Below are positions 1 to 9,123 of a DNA stretch of 64,000 bases, in pieces. A program made the translations under genes and the position numbers. Below the pieces are notes generated by a model. The model was given only the letters and a program-made list of their open reading frames with translations. It ran no database searches and was not told where the DNA came from. Every line of letters starts with the position of its first letter. Position 1 is the stretch's first letter. Source of the stretch: Bacteroidia bacterium (GTDB lineage Bacteria; Bacteroidota; Bacteroidia; NS11-12g; UBA955); assembly GCA_030158725.1 (NCBI GenBank), contig JAOASJ010000046.1, positions 1-64,000 on the forward strand. The letters are read 5' to 3'.

Positions 1-882
1 CATAATTTCAAAACAGTTTTGTATAAAAGAATCGAATTTAGGAAACTTACTATGTGCAAGAACTTTTAGGCCACCATATGCTTCATCGGCAAATAACGTA
101 TGTCCAATATGTTTCATATGCGCTCTTATTTGATGGGTTCTTCCAGTTTCTAATTTACATTCTATAAGTGTGCAAAATCCAAATCTTTCAAGAACCCGAT
201 AGTGGGTAACAGCATGTTTTCCAATATTTGGGTCTTCAAACACCGCTGACAATCTTCGGTCTCTTAAATCCCTTCCAATATTTCCTACAATAGTTCCATT
301 TTCATCTTTTACATCACCCCAAACCAAGGCATGGTATATTCTATTAATGCTGTGGTCGTAAAACTGCTTTGCCAAATGTACCAATGCAGTCTCAGATTTT
401 GCTACAAGGATTAAACCACTGGTGTCTTTGTCAATACGATGGACCAATCCAGGTCTCATTTCATCTGAATACTCTGGTAGTTTACTAATGTGAAATAAAA
501 GGGCGTTGACCAATGTGCCAGAATAATTATTGTACCCAGGATGAACAACCATACCCGCATTTTTATTAATTAAAACCAATGAATCATCTTCATAAACAAT
601 ATTGATTGGAATATTCTCAGCAATTAACTCTGGATTTCTAGGAGGATTTGGTAAAACAACCGTAACGATATCTGCTGGTTTTATCTGATAATTGTTCTTT
701 ACAGGTCTTTGATTTACCAAAACACTGCCAACTTCTATACCTTTCTGAACCTTAGTTCGGGTTGCATTTTCTATGCGCATCGTTAGAAATTTATCTAAGC
801 GCATTGGCTCTTGGCCTTTGTCTGCAACAAATCTATAATGCTCAAATAAATCTTGTTCGTCTATGGTTTCTTCGGTATTCAA
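1..882 (-). CDS. RluA/RluD-family pseudouridine synthase, 3' end cut off by window
   Basis: Converts specific uridines in rRNA (or tRNA) to pseudouridine in the cytoplasm. The translation shows an N-terminal S4 RNA-binding segment (around residues 29-75, with LDKFLTMRIENATRTKV), then the catalytic motif HRIDKDTSG near residue 148, whose Asp is the family nucleophile, and the later ETGRTHQIRAH motif. The frame is still open at base 1, so the C-terminus lies outside. I chose the TTG at 882-880 as start: it is eight bases after a TAACTTTG promoter box and no ATG is in frame between the box and the S4 domain. The S4 domain favours an RluD-like role on 23S rRNA, but the target cannot be read from the sequence. 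Divergent from the sugar-phosphate isomerase gene. Confidence 0.9.
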   Translation of the reverse strand, partial: MNTEETIDEQDLFEHYRFVADKGQEPMRLDKFLTMRIENATRTKVQKGIEVGSVLVNQRPVKNNYQIKPADIVTVVLPNPPRNPELIAENIPINIVYEDDSLVLINKNAGMVVHPGYNNYSGTLVNALLFHISKLPEYSDEMRPGLVHRIDKDTSGLILVAKSETALVHLAKQFYDHSINRIYHALVWGDVKDENGTIVGNIGRDLRDRRLSAVFEDPNIGKHAVTHYRVLERFGFCTLIECKLETGRTHQIRAHMKHIGHTLFADEAYGGLKVLAHSKFPKFDSFIQNCFEIM

Positions 883-890
883 AATATTTG

Positions 891-898
891 CAAAGTTA
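891..898 (-). promoter_or_regulatory. -7 box TAACTTTG for the pseudouridine synthase gene
   Basis: Exact match to the Bacteroidota -7 consensus TAnnTTTG, read on the minus strand, eight bases before the proposed TTG start. No TTG lies at the expected -33 distance, so only the -7 half is supported. Confidence 0.5.
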
Positions 899-965
899 TA
901 ATATAACAATAAAATTTGATAAATAAAACATTAAAATGGTTATTTTCGCAGCAAATTTTAATATA

Positions 966-1952
966 ATGACACAAATAAATCACGAATTCGCGTTAACAAA
1001 TTTTTACCACCAAATTCAATTTGCACTTGATAATTTCAAATCTCATGGCTTGAAATCTTCTCAATTTACCAATATTGTTATTGGTGGTTTAGGTGGCTCA
1101 GGAATCGGTGGTAGAATAGCTAAATCATACTTTGCCGATAAAGTAAATCTTCCAATAGAAGTGTACAGCGATTATCAATTGCCTGCTTATGCTTCATCTA
1201 ATTCATTGGTTATTCTTAGTTCATACAGCGGTCTTACTGAAGAAACATTGGCCATGTATGAAGAAGCAAGAAGTAAATCTTGCACAATTGTATGTATCAC
1301 TTCAGGTGGTACTTTGCTTGAATGGGTAAAAAGAGACAACGTTCCTTACTATATCGTAGAAACTGGTTACCAACCAAGAATGGCCTTAGGTTTTTCATTG
1401 ACTTATAATTTATTAATCTTGTCTGAATTGTTTGGAATTGATTTAGTTCCAGAACTAAAATCTATTTCTAGCATTTACAACAATGTTCAATTAGAGCAAG
1501 ACAGAGCTAATGCAATGTTAGATTGTTTCGAAAGCCATTTAAATAACAAATTCACTATTGTTGCTGATGGTGTTACTGAATCAATTGGCATTCGTTTTTG
1601 CCAACAAATTCAAGAAAATGCAAAAGTTGAAGCATTTATAAATGTTCTTCCTGAAGCAAATCACAATGTATTTGAAACATATTATGGTGCATTGCCAAGT
1701 AATTTCATTTTCTTAAATAGCCAATCTAACGACAGAAATAAAGGTCGTTTCGCTTACCTTAAACAATTGCTTGAAAAACAAGGCAACACAATTTATGAAA
1801 TCGATTTAGACAATTCAAGCCTTACTCAATTGTTTAAAACCATATATATGACCGATTGGTTCTCTATCTTGTTGTCTAATAAAAAAGGTGCTGATAACAT
1901 GACTGTGCCAAATATTAGCGGTCTTAAGTCTTTCTTGCTAACATTCAAATAA
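966..1952 (+). CDS. bifunctional phosphoglucose/phosphomannose isomerase (SIS family)
   Basis: Interconverts glucose-6-P or mannose-6-P with fructose-6-P in the cytosol. The 328-residue protein has the SIS-fold signature GGLGGSGIGG, the phosphate-binding SSYSGLTEET, the QPRMALGFS stretch and the catalytic-region EANHNVFE typical of the bifunctional PGI/PMI family, at the family's usual length. An upstream TTG-type start at 936 is also open, but it lies before a TATTTTCG box (941-948) resembling a -7 promoter element, so I start at the ATG at 966, followed by TQINHEFA. One base separates its stop from the next ATG, so it is cotranscribed with the FAH-family gene. Substrate preference is inferred from family membership only. 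Confidence 0.88.
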   Translation: MTQINHEFALTNFYHQIQFALDNFKSHGLKSSQFTNIVIGGLGGSGIGGRIAKSYFADKVNLPIEVYSDYQLPAYASSNSLVILSSYSGLTEETLAMYEEARSKSCTIVCITSGGTLLEWVKRDNVPYYIVETGYQPRMALGFSLTYNLLILSELFGIDLVPELKSISSIYNNVQLEQDRANAMLDCFESHLNNKFTIVADGVTESIGIRFCQQIQENAKVEAFINVLPEANHNVFETYYGALPSNFIFLNSQSNDRNKGRFAYLKQLLEKQGNTIYEIDLDNSSLTQLFKTIYMTDWFSILLSNKKGADNMTVPNISGLKSFLLTFK

Positions 1953-1953
1953 A

Positions 1954-2973
1954 ATGAAAATCCTTACTTTTATCAACCAAAATCAAAGTCAAAGATTAGG
2001 ACTTTTGGTTAATGGAAATATATATGACGTAAATAAAAGTCATGCTAGCCTGCCCAACAATATGCTTGAATTTCTTAATTCAGGTGAAAAAGGCATGGAT
2101 GAAATGCGCAACCTAGAAAGGTTAATCCTTGAAGGTAAAATTGAAAGTACTTCTTTATCTTATGATGAGAAAATACTTACAGCGCCAATCACCAATCCTA
2201 CAAGCTGCAGAGACGGTTATGCCTTCAGACAACACGTTGCCTCAGCTAGAAGGAATAGAGGTGTGCCTATGATTCCTGAATTTGATGAGTATCCAATTTT
2301 TTATTTTACCAACCATAATGCCATTCAAGGTCCAGGAGAAATTTGGTGTATGCCAGATCATTTCCAAAAATTAGACTTTGAACTTGAAGTGGCAGTCGTT
2401 CTTGGAAAAAAAGGTAGAAATATCAAAGCTGAAAATGCAGATGAATATATAGCTGGTTACATGATCATGAACGACATGAGTGCTAGAACTCTGCAAATGG
2501 AAGAGATGTTGTTAAATCTCGGACCAGCAAAAGGAAAAGATTTCTCTACCGTCATCGGACCTTACATGGTAACCCCTGATGAATTAGAAAAATATAAAGT
2601 TCCCGCAAAAAACAACCATGTTGGAAACAATTATGCCCTTGAAATGACTTGCCGTGTTAATGGTATTGAAGTAAGTAAAGGTAGCGTCGCTGATATGGAT
2701 TGGACTTTCGCTGAAATCATTGAACGTTGCGCTTATGGTGTTGATGTTCTTCCTGGAGACGTTATTGGTTCGGGTACAGTTGGTACTGGATGTTTTCTTG
2801 AATTAAACGGTACAGGCTTGTTGAACAATAAAGATTTCAAACCACAATGGCTACAACCCAATGATGTTGTTGAAATGGAAATAACTGGTTTAGGCTTATT
2901 GTCAAATACCATTAAAGCTGTTGAAACTGATTTTTCTATTTTAGCAAAAAAGAAAAAGCCTCTTAGCATCTAA
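1954..2973 (+). CDS. fumarylacetoacetate hydrolase (FAH) family protein
   Basis: A 339-residue FAH-superfamily enzyme, metal-dependent, hydrolysing or decarboxylating a beta-diketo or oxo-acid substrate. The C-terminal FAH fold is recognisable from FELEVAVVLGKKGRNI, with the acidic metal ligands of the family, and NDMSAR, followed by the glycine-rich LPGDVIGSGTVGTG. The short N-terminal domain begins MKILTFINQNQSQRLG. The usual assignment in Bacteroidota is fumarylacetoacetase of tyrosine degradation, but no other tyrosine-degradation gene is near, so the substrate is open. It starts one base after the isomerase stop. There is no obvious terminator before the 187-base gap to dprA. Confidence 0.8.
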   Translation: MKILTFINQNQSQRLGLLVNGNIYDVNKSHASLPNNMLEFLNSGEKGMDEMRNLERLILEGKIESTSLSYDEKILTAPITNPTSCRDGYAFRQHVASARRNRGVPMIPEFDEYPIFYFTNHNAIQGPGEIWCMPDHFQKLDFELEVAVVLGKKGRNIKAENADEYIAGYMIMNDMSARTLQMEEMLLNLGPAKGKDFSTVIGPYMVTPDELEKYKVPAKNNHVGNNYALEMTCRVNGIEVSKGSVADMDWTFAEIIERCAYGVDVLPGDVIGSGTVGTGCFLELNGTGLLNNKDFKPQWLQPNDVVEMEITGLGLLSNTIKAVETDFSILAKKKKPLSI

Positions 2974-3035
2974 TAAATAGAAGCTGAATTTTACTCTTTT
3001 GTAATTTTCATATTTCTTTTCTCAGTATTTTTTAA

Positions 3036-3043
3036 TAAATTTG
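3036..3043 (+). promoter_or_regulatory. -7 box TAAATTTG upstream of a 32-codon ORF and dprA
   Basis: Exact TAnnTTTG match in the gap between the FAH gene and dprA. It lies 11 bases before the ATG at 3055, the same spacing seen for real genes here, and 117 bases before dprA. No TTG at -33. It most likely starts the dprA transcript. Confidence 0.45.
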
Positions 3044-3054
3044 AGAAAACGATT

Positions 3055-3153
3055 ATGAAAAATACACTTATCATCTACATCCCTGAAATTTTACTTAATA
3101 GTAAAACATTAACTTGTTTTCACATCATCTATCTTCTGAATAATAAAATCTAA
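3055..3153 (+). CDS. possible 32-residue leader peptide before dprA
   Basis: Short ORF starting MKNTLIIYIPEILLN and ending seven bases before the dprA ATG. It is hydrophobic and rich in Ile and Leu. I recognise no family. The only support is placement: a TAAATTTG box 11 bases upstream of its ATG and near-contact with dprA, which would suit a translated leader or coupled small gene. A chance ORF in AT-rich leader sequence is equally possible. No terminator hairpin is visible inside it. Confidence 0.2.
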   Translation: MKNTLIIYIPEILLNSKTLTCFHIIYLLNNKI

Positions 3154-3160
3154 TTTTATT

Positions 3161-4270
3161 ATGAAAAATTCAGAATTGATGTACCAAATTGCCATCACCA
3201 AAATTGATGGGGTTGGACCAAATTTGGCCAAAAATTTAATTGCATATTGCGGAAGCGCTTCTGCGGTTTTCAAACAGAAAAAATCTGAGTTGAAAAAAAT
3301 CCCGGGTATTGGAACCGTTACTGCAGCTAGTATTTCTAAATTTCAAGATTTTAAAGCCATAGAGCAAGAAATTGAACTTTTATCTAAAAATAAAATTCAA
3401 GCCTATTTCTATTTAGACAAAGAATATCCTCAACGCTTAAAACATTGCGATGATTGTCCTTTGGTTTTATTTTACAAAGGGAACAGCAACTTGAACTCTG
3501 AAAAAGTAATTTCTATAGTCGGAACAAGAAAGTCTACTTACTATGGAAAACAATTTACAGAAGAGTTGATTCAAACTTTGAAAAATTATGATGTTACAGT
3601 AGTCAGTGGATTAGCCAGTGGAACAGATACCAATGCACATAAATCATGTTTGAAATTGCAAATCCCGACTATTGGTGTTCTTGGGCACGGCTTAGCAACT
3701 ATCTATCCAAGTTCAAATTATAAACTCTCTGAGGAAATGCTTGAAAACGGTGGGTTATTAACTGAATATTGTTACCACACTCCTGGAACTAAAGAAAATT
3801 TCCCCAAAAGGAATAGAATAGTTGCGGGTATGTGCGACGCTTTAATTGTTGTTGAAAGTGGTGTAAAAGGAGGTAGCTTAATAACAGCAGACTTAGCCAA
3901 TCAATACAACCGTGACGTTTATGCTTTGCCTGGAAAAATTAATGATCTTTGGAGCACCGGATGCAACCGCCTCATTCACAAAAATCAAGCGGCTATTATA
4001 ACAGATATTGAAGGTTTGATTGCTGACTTAAACCTTGGAACTAACAATAAAAACAAATTAAGTTTTAGCCCCAATTTATTCCATTCCCTAAACGAAAGGG
4101 AAATGGAAATTATCAAACATTTGAAAAATGAAAAGTTGACAATAGACCAAATTTATTATTTGACCAATATTGAATTAAATCAATTGGCTTTTATTCTTTT
4201 AAACCTAGAATTGAAAAATATTCTCACTGTTTTGCCTGGTAAACAGTTTACGCTATTACAATCAATGTAA
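3161..4270 (+). CDS. dprA: DNA-processing protein DprA
   Basis: DprA binds incoming single-stranded DNA and loads RecA during natural transformation. The 369-residue protein has an N-terminal helix-hairpin-helix region (KIPGIGTVTAASI near residue 48), then the Rossmann-like DprA core with SIVGTRKSTYYG, VVSGLASGTDTNAH, VLGHGLATIYP, FPKRNRIVAG and the ALPGKINDLWSTGCNRLI stretch, and a C-terminal winged-helix segment from about residue 305. All regions are at the family's usual positions and length. No other competence gene is in the window. Many bacteria not known to be competent keep dprA, so transformation is not implied by this alone. Confidence 0.95.
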   Translation: MKNSELMYQIAITKIDGVGPNLAKNLIAYCGSASAVFKQKKSELKKIPGIGTVTAASISKFQDFKAIEQEIELLSKNKIQAYFYLDKEYPQRLKHCDDCPLVLFYKGNSNLNSEKVISIVGTRKSTYYGKQFTEELIQTLKNYDVTVVSGLASGTDTNAHKSCLKLQIPTIGVLGHGLATIYPSSNYKLSEEMLENGGLLTEYCYHTPGTKENFPKRNRIVAGMCDALIVVESGVKGGSLITADLANQYNRDVYALPGKINDLWSTGCNRLIHKNQAAIITDIEGLIADLNLGTNNKNKLSFSPNLFHSLNEREMEIIKHLKNEKLTIDQIYYLTNIELNQLAFILLNLELKNILTVLPGKQFTLLQSM

Positions 4271-4330
4271 TTTTTAACCTTAAAATTAATATTTCTCTCG
4301 AATCTAAATGACCTATATTCTAATTTCGGT

Positions 4331-4338
4331 TATATTTG
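4331..4338 (+). promoter_or_regulatory. -7 box TATATTTG for the M49-like peptidase gene
   Basis: Exact TAnnTTTG match nine bases before the ATG at 4348. Its last three bases are a TTG that could be misread as a start codon at 4336. No clear -33 TTG. Confidence 0.55.
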
Positions 4339-4347
4339 AACTTTGTT

Positions 4348-6024
4348 ATGAATAAAATTTTCATTTTACTTTCCATTTTGGTCTTTCAAAGTTCTTTTGC
4401 AGCACAGAAAGATAGTATTAAAATTAAATTAGAGGCTTATAAGAATGTTAAATTAAGCACCGATGCTTCTTTGATTGATCCTCTAGAACGCGAAGGTTTA
4501 AAACAATTGATTCGTGCAGCAGAATTAATGGATGAAATATTTAGGATGCAAGCATATGCGGGCAGTCAAATCACCGATTCGATAACAAATCCCAATCTCA
4601 GAAAATACATGGATATCAATTATGGTCCATGGGATAGACTTGATGAAAATAGACCATTTGTGAAAGGTGTAGGTCCCAAACCACTTGGTGCTAATTTCTA
4701 TCCTGCTGATATGCGCAAAAGCGAATATGACAGTTTGAGTGATCCTCTTAAATCAGATCCTTATACCATTATTGTTAGAGAAGATAACAAATTAAAAGTT
4801 GTCCCTTATACAGAGGCATACCAAAGAATGTTGTTTGAAGCTTCAATGTGTTTAAAAATGGCTGCCGATTTTTTCAAAGATTCTTCTTTTAAAGTGTACT
4901 TGAAAGCCCGTTCTGAAGCATTATTGTCTAATAAATACGATGAAAGCGATAGAATTTGGTTGGATATGAAGTCTAATCAATTTGACATCATTATCGGACC
5001 AATTGAAAATTATGAAGACAAACTATATGGCAACAAAACAGCTTATGAAGCTTATGTTTTAGTGAAAGATATGGTTTGGAGTCAAAAACTTGAAAAATAT
5101 GTGGCCTTTTTACCTGATTTACAAAAGAACCTTCCAGTAGATTTAAAATACAAAAAGGAAGAAGCTGGAACCAGCAGTCAACTCAATGCCTATGATATTA
5201 TATACTATGCAGGTGATTGTAATTCTGGAAGCAAAACCATTGCGGTAAATTTACCAAATGATGAAAAATTACAATTGGAAAAAGGTACAAGAAGAAGTCA
5301 ATTCAAAAACGCAATTAAAGCTAAGTTTGATTATATCATGGTGCCTATTGCAAATGAAATGGTTGCTCCAGAACAAAGAAAACACGTTACGTTTAATGCG
5401 TTTTTCTCTAATACCATGTTTCATGAAGTTGCACACGGTTTAGGTATTAAAAACACAATTAATGGTAAAGGAACTGTGAGAGAAGCATTAGGCCCATATT
5501 ACAGTGCTTTGGAAGAAGGTAAAGCAGATATTCTTGGTTTATATATGATCACCCAACTATTCGAAAAGAAGATTCTTACTGAAGGTGAAATAATGGATTA
5601 TTATGTAACTTTTATGGCTGGTATTTTTCGTTCAGTTCGATTCGGCGCAGCAAGTGCCCACGGTCAAGCCAACATGATTCGCTTTAATTACTTTAAAGAG
5701 CAAGGTGCTTTTGTTAGAGATTCAAAAACTGGATACTATAAAGTGGATTTTGAAAAAATGAAACTGGCCATGAACAGCCTTTCTGCTTTAATAATAAAAC
5801 TACAAGGTGATGGTGATCTAGAAGGAGTTAAAAAGTTGATCAACGAAAAAGGTATGATACAAGCCGAATTGCAAAAAGATTTAGACAAATTAAAAGCTAA
5901 AAATATTCCCGTTGATTTGGTTTTTGAGCAAGGTATCCATACCCTTGAGCTTGAAGGCAGTGCCAATATGCCAGTAACGCCAAACAATAACATGCCAATT
6001 CAAATTCCAACTGAAATAAAATAA
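4348..6024 (+). CDS. secreted M49-like (dipeptidyl-peptidase III family) zinc metallopeptidase with HEXXH
   Basis: Probable zinc exopeptidase of the DPP III (M49) type. The 558-residue protein starts with a signal peptide (MNKIFILLSILVFQSSFA) and so acts in the periplasm or beyond. The active-site pair is H359-E-V-A-H363 and, about 26 residues on, E389-E-G-K-A-D394. Classical DPP III has a six-residue HEXXGH and EECRAE motif; here the first motif is the five-residue HEXXH, a variant known for some bacterial M49 members. The zinc ligands would be H359, H363 and one Glu of EEGKAD. I start at the ATG at 4348 because the upstream TTG is part of the promoter box. It precedes the tail-specific protease by about 30-50 bases. 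Confidence 0.78.
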   Translation: MNKIFILLSILVFQSSFAAQKDSIKIKLEAYKNVKLSTDASLIDPLEREGLKQLIRAAELMDEIFRMQAYAGSQITDSITNPNLRKYMDINYGPWDRLDENRPFVKGVGPKPLGANFYPADMRKSEYDSLSDPLKSDPYTIIVREDNKLKVVPYTEAYQRMLFEASMCLKMAADFFKDSSFKVYLKARSEALLSNKYDESDRIWLDMKSNQFDIIIGPIENYEDKLYGNKTAYEAYVLVKDMVWSQKLEKYVAFLPDLQKNLPVDLKYKKEEAGTSSQLNAYDIIYYAGDCNSGSKTIAVNLPNDEKLQLEKGTRRSQFKNAIKAKFDYIMVPIANEMVAPEQRKHVTFNAFFSNTMFHEVAHGLGIKNTINGKGTVREALGPYYSALEEGKADILGLYMITQLFEKKILTEGEIMDYYVTFMAGIFRSVRFGAASAHGQANMIRFNYFKEQGAFVRDSKTGYYKVDFEKMKLAMNSLSALIIKLQGDGDLEGVKKLINEKGMIQAELQKDLDKLKAKNIPVDLVFEQGIHTLELEGSANMPVTPNNNMPIQIPTEIK

Positions 6025-6056
6025 ATTAGGCACGATATTTTCACCACACTAAAAGA

Positions 6057-8159
6057 ATGATTTCAAACGCCCACATGAGAAAAATAAAATATTCCCTCTT
6101 ATTAATTCCTGCATTTGTTCTACTAACACTTGCCTTTTGTTATAGAGAAACAAGTCAAAACGAAACCAAACTGTCACAAACTATAGTTGAAATTTTAGAA
6201 AATTACCATTATCAACCGCAAAAAATAAATGATGATTTTTCTGAAAAACTATTTTTCCTTTACATCGATAGATTAGATGCTGATAAGCGATTCTTCTTGG
6301 CTAAAGACATCAAAAAACTATCTAAATATAAAAAAGAATTAGACGATCAAGCAAGGAAAGGTTCATATGTTTTTTTCGATGAAGCAAATAGCATGCATGC
6401 TGAACGTGTGTCTCAAATTTCAAAATGGAATACAGAGCTATTAAGCAAACCATTTGATTTCAAACAAAAAGACTATTTTGTCTTTAATGAAGATAGTGCT
6501 GAATTTTTGACCAGTGAAGCTGAACAAAAACTATTTTGGTCAAAGAGCTTGAAGCAACAAGTGCTTGAAAAACTTGCAAGAAAAATGGATATTCAAGAGA
6601 AAGCACTAGAACGTAAAGATACTTTTGTAAAAGTAAAATCATACGATACTCTTGAAGCTGAATCTAGAAGGGAAGTCCTTAAAAATCAAAATGAGTGGTT
6701 TTCTCGTTTGAAAAAATTTGACCGTACTGACTTATTAAGTATGTATATCAACTGCATTACTGAAATGTTTGACCCTCACACCAATTATTTTCCTCCAGCG
6801 GATAAAGAGAATTTTGATATTCGTATGTCTGGAAAGCTAGAAGGAATCGGTGCTCAATTACAAGAAAAAGATGGGTTTTTAAAAGTTGCAGCAATCGTTC
6901 CGGGCAGTCCGAGTTACAAACAAGGTCAGCTTAAAGCAGGTGATATTATTTTAAAAGTTGCTCAAGGCAATGCAGAACCTGTTGATGTGACCAACATGAA
7001 AATTGATGATGCGATTAAATTAATTCGCGGTAAAAAAGGAACAGTTGTAAAATTAACCGTTAAAAAACCTGATGAATCTTTAGTAATTATTCCGATTGTT
7101 AGGGAAGTGGTTGTAATGGAAGACAGCTATGCCAAGTCTGCTATTATTGAACACAATGGTGTTAAGTACGGATATATCAATTTGCCAACTTTTTATGTTG
7201 ACATGAATGATAGAAACGGTCGTTCTTGTGCAAAAGATATGGCCATCGAAATTCAAAAATTAAAGAAAGATAATGTTAAAGGTATTATTCTTGATTTGAG
7301 AAACAATGGCGGCGGATCTCTTGGGGATGTTGTTGATATTGGAGGTCTTTTCATTGACAAAGGACCTATGTCTCTAGTAAAATCTAGAGATGCAAATCCT
7401 GAGGTGCTTGAGGATGAAGATGAATCAGTTCTATGGGATGGCGCATTAACCATTATGGTGAATGAAAACAGTGCATCAGCATCTGAAATTTTAGCTGCTG
7501 CTATGCAAGACTATAAACGCGCAGCTATCATTGGAACTCCAACCTTCGGAAAAGGTACAGTTCAAAGATTCATCGATTTAGATGATGCTTTTAGAACCTC
7601 ATCAAATGACAAACTTGGTTCTTTAAAAATAACCATTCAAAAGTTTTATAGAATCAATGGAACCACTACCCAATTGGTTGGTGTAACTCCAGATATAATT
7701 ATGCCTGACCGCTACAGATATTTAGAATTCGGTGAAAAAGAAAACAAATTTTCTTTAGGCTCTGATAAAATTGCAGCAGCATTTTACAATATTACCAACA
7801 ACAGAGAAATGGCTATAAAAAATGCAGTAGTAAATAGCTCTAAGAGAATTTCTGAAAGCATACTATTTGCCGAAATTGAAAAGTTAGCACGTAAAATTGA
7901 AAAGCAAAACAAAAAAACAAGGTTCACTCTTAATCTTGAAGAATATAGATTGGAAATGAAGCAACTTGAAATTGATAATAAAAAATATGATGAAATGATT
8001 AAAGCAATTCAATCATACACCATTATCAATGCAAGCGATGATGACATGCAAATTGGTTCTGATGATATTAAGAAAAAAATCAAAGCTGATTGGAACAAAT
8101 CATTCGAAAAAGACATTTACATTCAAGAAGCTGTTAACGTATTAAAAGATTTAAATTGA
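6057..8159 (+). CDS. prc: tail-specific (C-terminal processing) protease, S41 family
   Basis: Periplasmic serine protease that degrades or trims proteins from their C-termini. About 700 residues: an N-terminal membrane signal (MRKIKYSLLLIPAFVLLTL), a long helical domain typical of Prc, a PDZ domain around residues 250-340 (GQLKAGDIILKV), the S41 catalytic domain with LDLRNNGGGSLGDV, ENSASASEILAAAM (nucleophile Ser) and TFGKGTVQ (general-base Lys), and the Prc-type C-terminal helical region. Length and order fit Prc rather than the shorter CtpA. Two ATGs are possible, 6057 and 6075. The second gives the better signal peptide, and I keep the longer one with doubt. Its stop overlaps the next gene's TTG start as TTGA, implying translational coupling. 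Confidence 0.92.
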   Translation: MISNAHMRKIKYSLLLIPAFVLLTLAFCYRETSQNETKLSQTIVEILENYHYQPQKINDDFSEKLFFLYIDRLDADKRFFLAKDIKKLSKYKKELDDQARKGSYVFFDEANSMHAERVSQISKWNTELLSKPFDFKQKDYFVFNEDSAEFLTSEAEQKLFWSKSLKQQVLEKLARKMDIQEKALERKDTFVKVKSYDTLEAESRREVLKNQNEWFSRLKKFDRTDLLSMYINCITEMFDPHTNYFPPADKENFDIRMSGKLEGIGAQLQEKDGFLKVAAIVPGSPSYKQGQLKAGDIILKVAQGNAEPVDVTNMKIDDAIKLIRGKKGTVVKLTVKKPDESLVIIPIVREVVVMEDSYAKSAIIEHNGVKYGYINLPTFYVDMNDRNGRSCAKDMAIEIQKLKKDNVKGIILDLRNNGGGSLGDVVDIGGLFIDKGPMSLVKSRDANPEVLEDEDESVLWDGALTIMVNENSASASEILAAAMQDYKRAAIIGTPTFGKGTVQRFIDLDDAFRTSSNDKLGSLKITIQKFYRINGTTTQLVGVTPDIIMPDRYRYLEFGEKENKFSLGSDKIAAAFYNITNNREMAIKNAVVNSSKRISESILFAEIEKLARKIEKQNKKTRFTLNLEEYRLEMKQLEIDNKKYDEMIKAIQSYTIINASDDDMQIGSDDIKKKIKADWNKSFEKDIYIQEAVNVLKDLN

Positions 8160-9040
8160 TTTTAGAACAAGAATATCCTTGGAACGATTATGAATTAATC
8201 GACAGTGGTTTTGAAGAAAAACTGGAACGCTTTGGTAAATACATTCTAATTCGTCCAGAACCTCAAGCATTATGGCCTAAACAACTTCCTAACTCTGAAT
8301 GGATGTCTAGAGCACATGGCCGTTTTGTGCGCGATAACTCAAAGAAAAGCCATAGAGATTCACAGAATGAAAATGGTGGGTGGACATTTTTTAAACCAGT
8401 TCCAAATTCATGGGTAATTGAATACAAACCTTTGGGTCTAAAACTTAAAGTGTCTTGTACTTCATTTGGCCACCTTGGCGTTTTTGTCGAACAGGTAAGC
8501 AACTGGCACTTTATAGATGAGGAAATTAAACGTATTGGCAACAATCCAAAAGTCCTCAATTTGTTTGCCTATACAGGTGCCGCTAGCATAGTTTCTGCAA
8601 ATGCGGGAGCCGATACTACCCATTTAGACGCAGTAAAAAACATTGTTACTTGGGCCAATGAAAATAAGCAATTGTCAAATGCTAAGGACATTCGTTGGTT
8701 GGTTGAAGATGCTTTCAAATTTGTAAAAAGACAAGCCAATAAAGGAAATATTTATCAAGGTATAATTATTGATCCTCCAGCATATGGGAGAGGTCCAACA
8801 GGTGAAAAATGGGTGTTGGAAGAACAAATCAATGAACTTATTCATTATTGTGCTCAAATAACTGACAACAACAATTGTTTTGTTTTACTAAATCTATACA
8901 GTATGGGCCTCAGCGGCACAATAGGGGTTAATTTACTGAAATCACATTACCATACCTCGGCTGTTTGGGGAGAATCAATTGTGCCTTGTAAAACTGGTTT
9001 TAATTTACCTCTTTGCACTTGGGTCCGCTTGAGTAAATAA
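8156..9040 (+). CDS. class I SAM-dependent methyltransferase, RlmI/RlmK-like
   Basis: A 294-residue methyltransferase probably acting on rRNA or a related RNA. SAM-binding motif I is LNLFAYTGAAS (around residues 132-142) and the catalytic motif IV is IIDPPAYGRG (around 201-210), as in the RlmI/RlmK-like methyltransferase family. The N-terminal part (WPNSEW-like segment, GGWTFFKP) matches the conserved lead-in of the Bacteroidota members. No PUA domain is visible, unlike RlmI. The start is TTG at 8156, overlapping the prc stop. The next in-frame ATG would remove conserved sequence. Target nucleotide unknown. Confidence 0.8.
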   Translation: MILEQEYPWNDYELIDSGFEEKLERFGKYILIRPEPQALWPKQLPNSEWMSRAHGRFVRDNSKKSHRDSQNENGGWTFFKPVPNSWVIEYKPLGLKLKVSCTSFGHLGVFVEQVSNWHFIDEEIKRIGNNPKVLNLFAYTGAASIVSANAGADTTHLDAVKNIVTWANENKQLSNAKDIRWLVEDAFKFVKRQANKGNIYQGIIIDPPAYGRGPTGEKWVLEEQINELIHYCAQITDNNNCFVLLNLYSMGLSGTIGVNLLKSHYHTSAVWGESIVPCKTGFNLPLCTWVRLSK

Positions 9041-9059
9041 TCACATAAAATTTTGTTTT

Positions 9060-9083
9060 AATGAGCATGGTCATGTTCTCATT
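9060..9083. repeat. imperfect inverted repeat around CATG-GT-CATG
   Basis: The arms AATGAGCATG and CATGTTCTCATT pair except for a two-base bulge and face each other across two bases. It sits between the methyltransferase stop and the -7 box at 9097. The very short loop makes an operator as likely as a hairpin. Confidence 0.3.
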
Positions 9084-9096
9084 TTCGGTTTAGATT

Positions 9097-9104
9097 TAAC
9101 TTTG
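9097..9104 (+). promoter_or_regulatory. -7 box TAACTTTG for the 125-residue protein gene
   Basis: Exact TAnnTTTG match 19 bases before the ATG at 9124. No TTG at the -33 distance. Confidence 0.5.
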
Positions 9105-9123
9105 CTTCATAATATTATACGTT

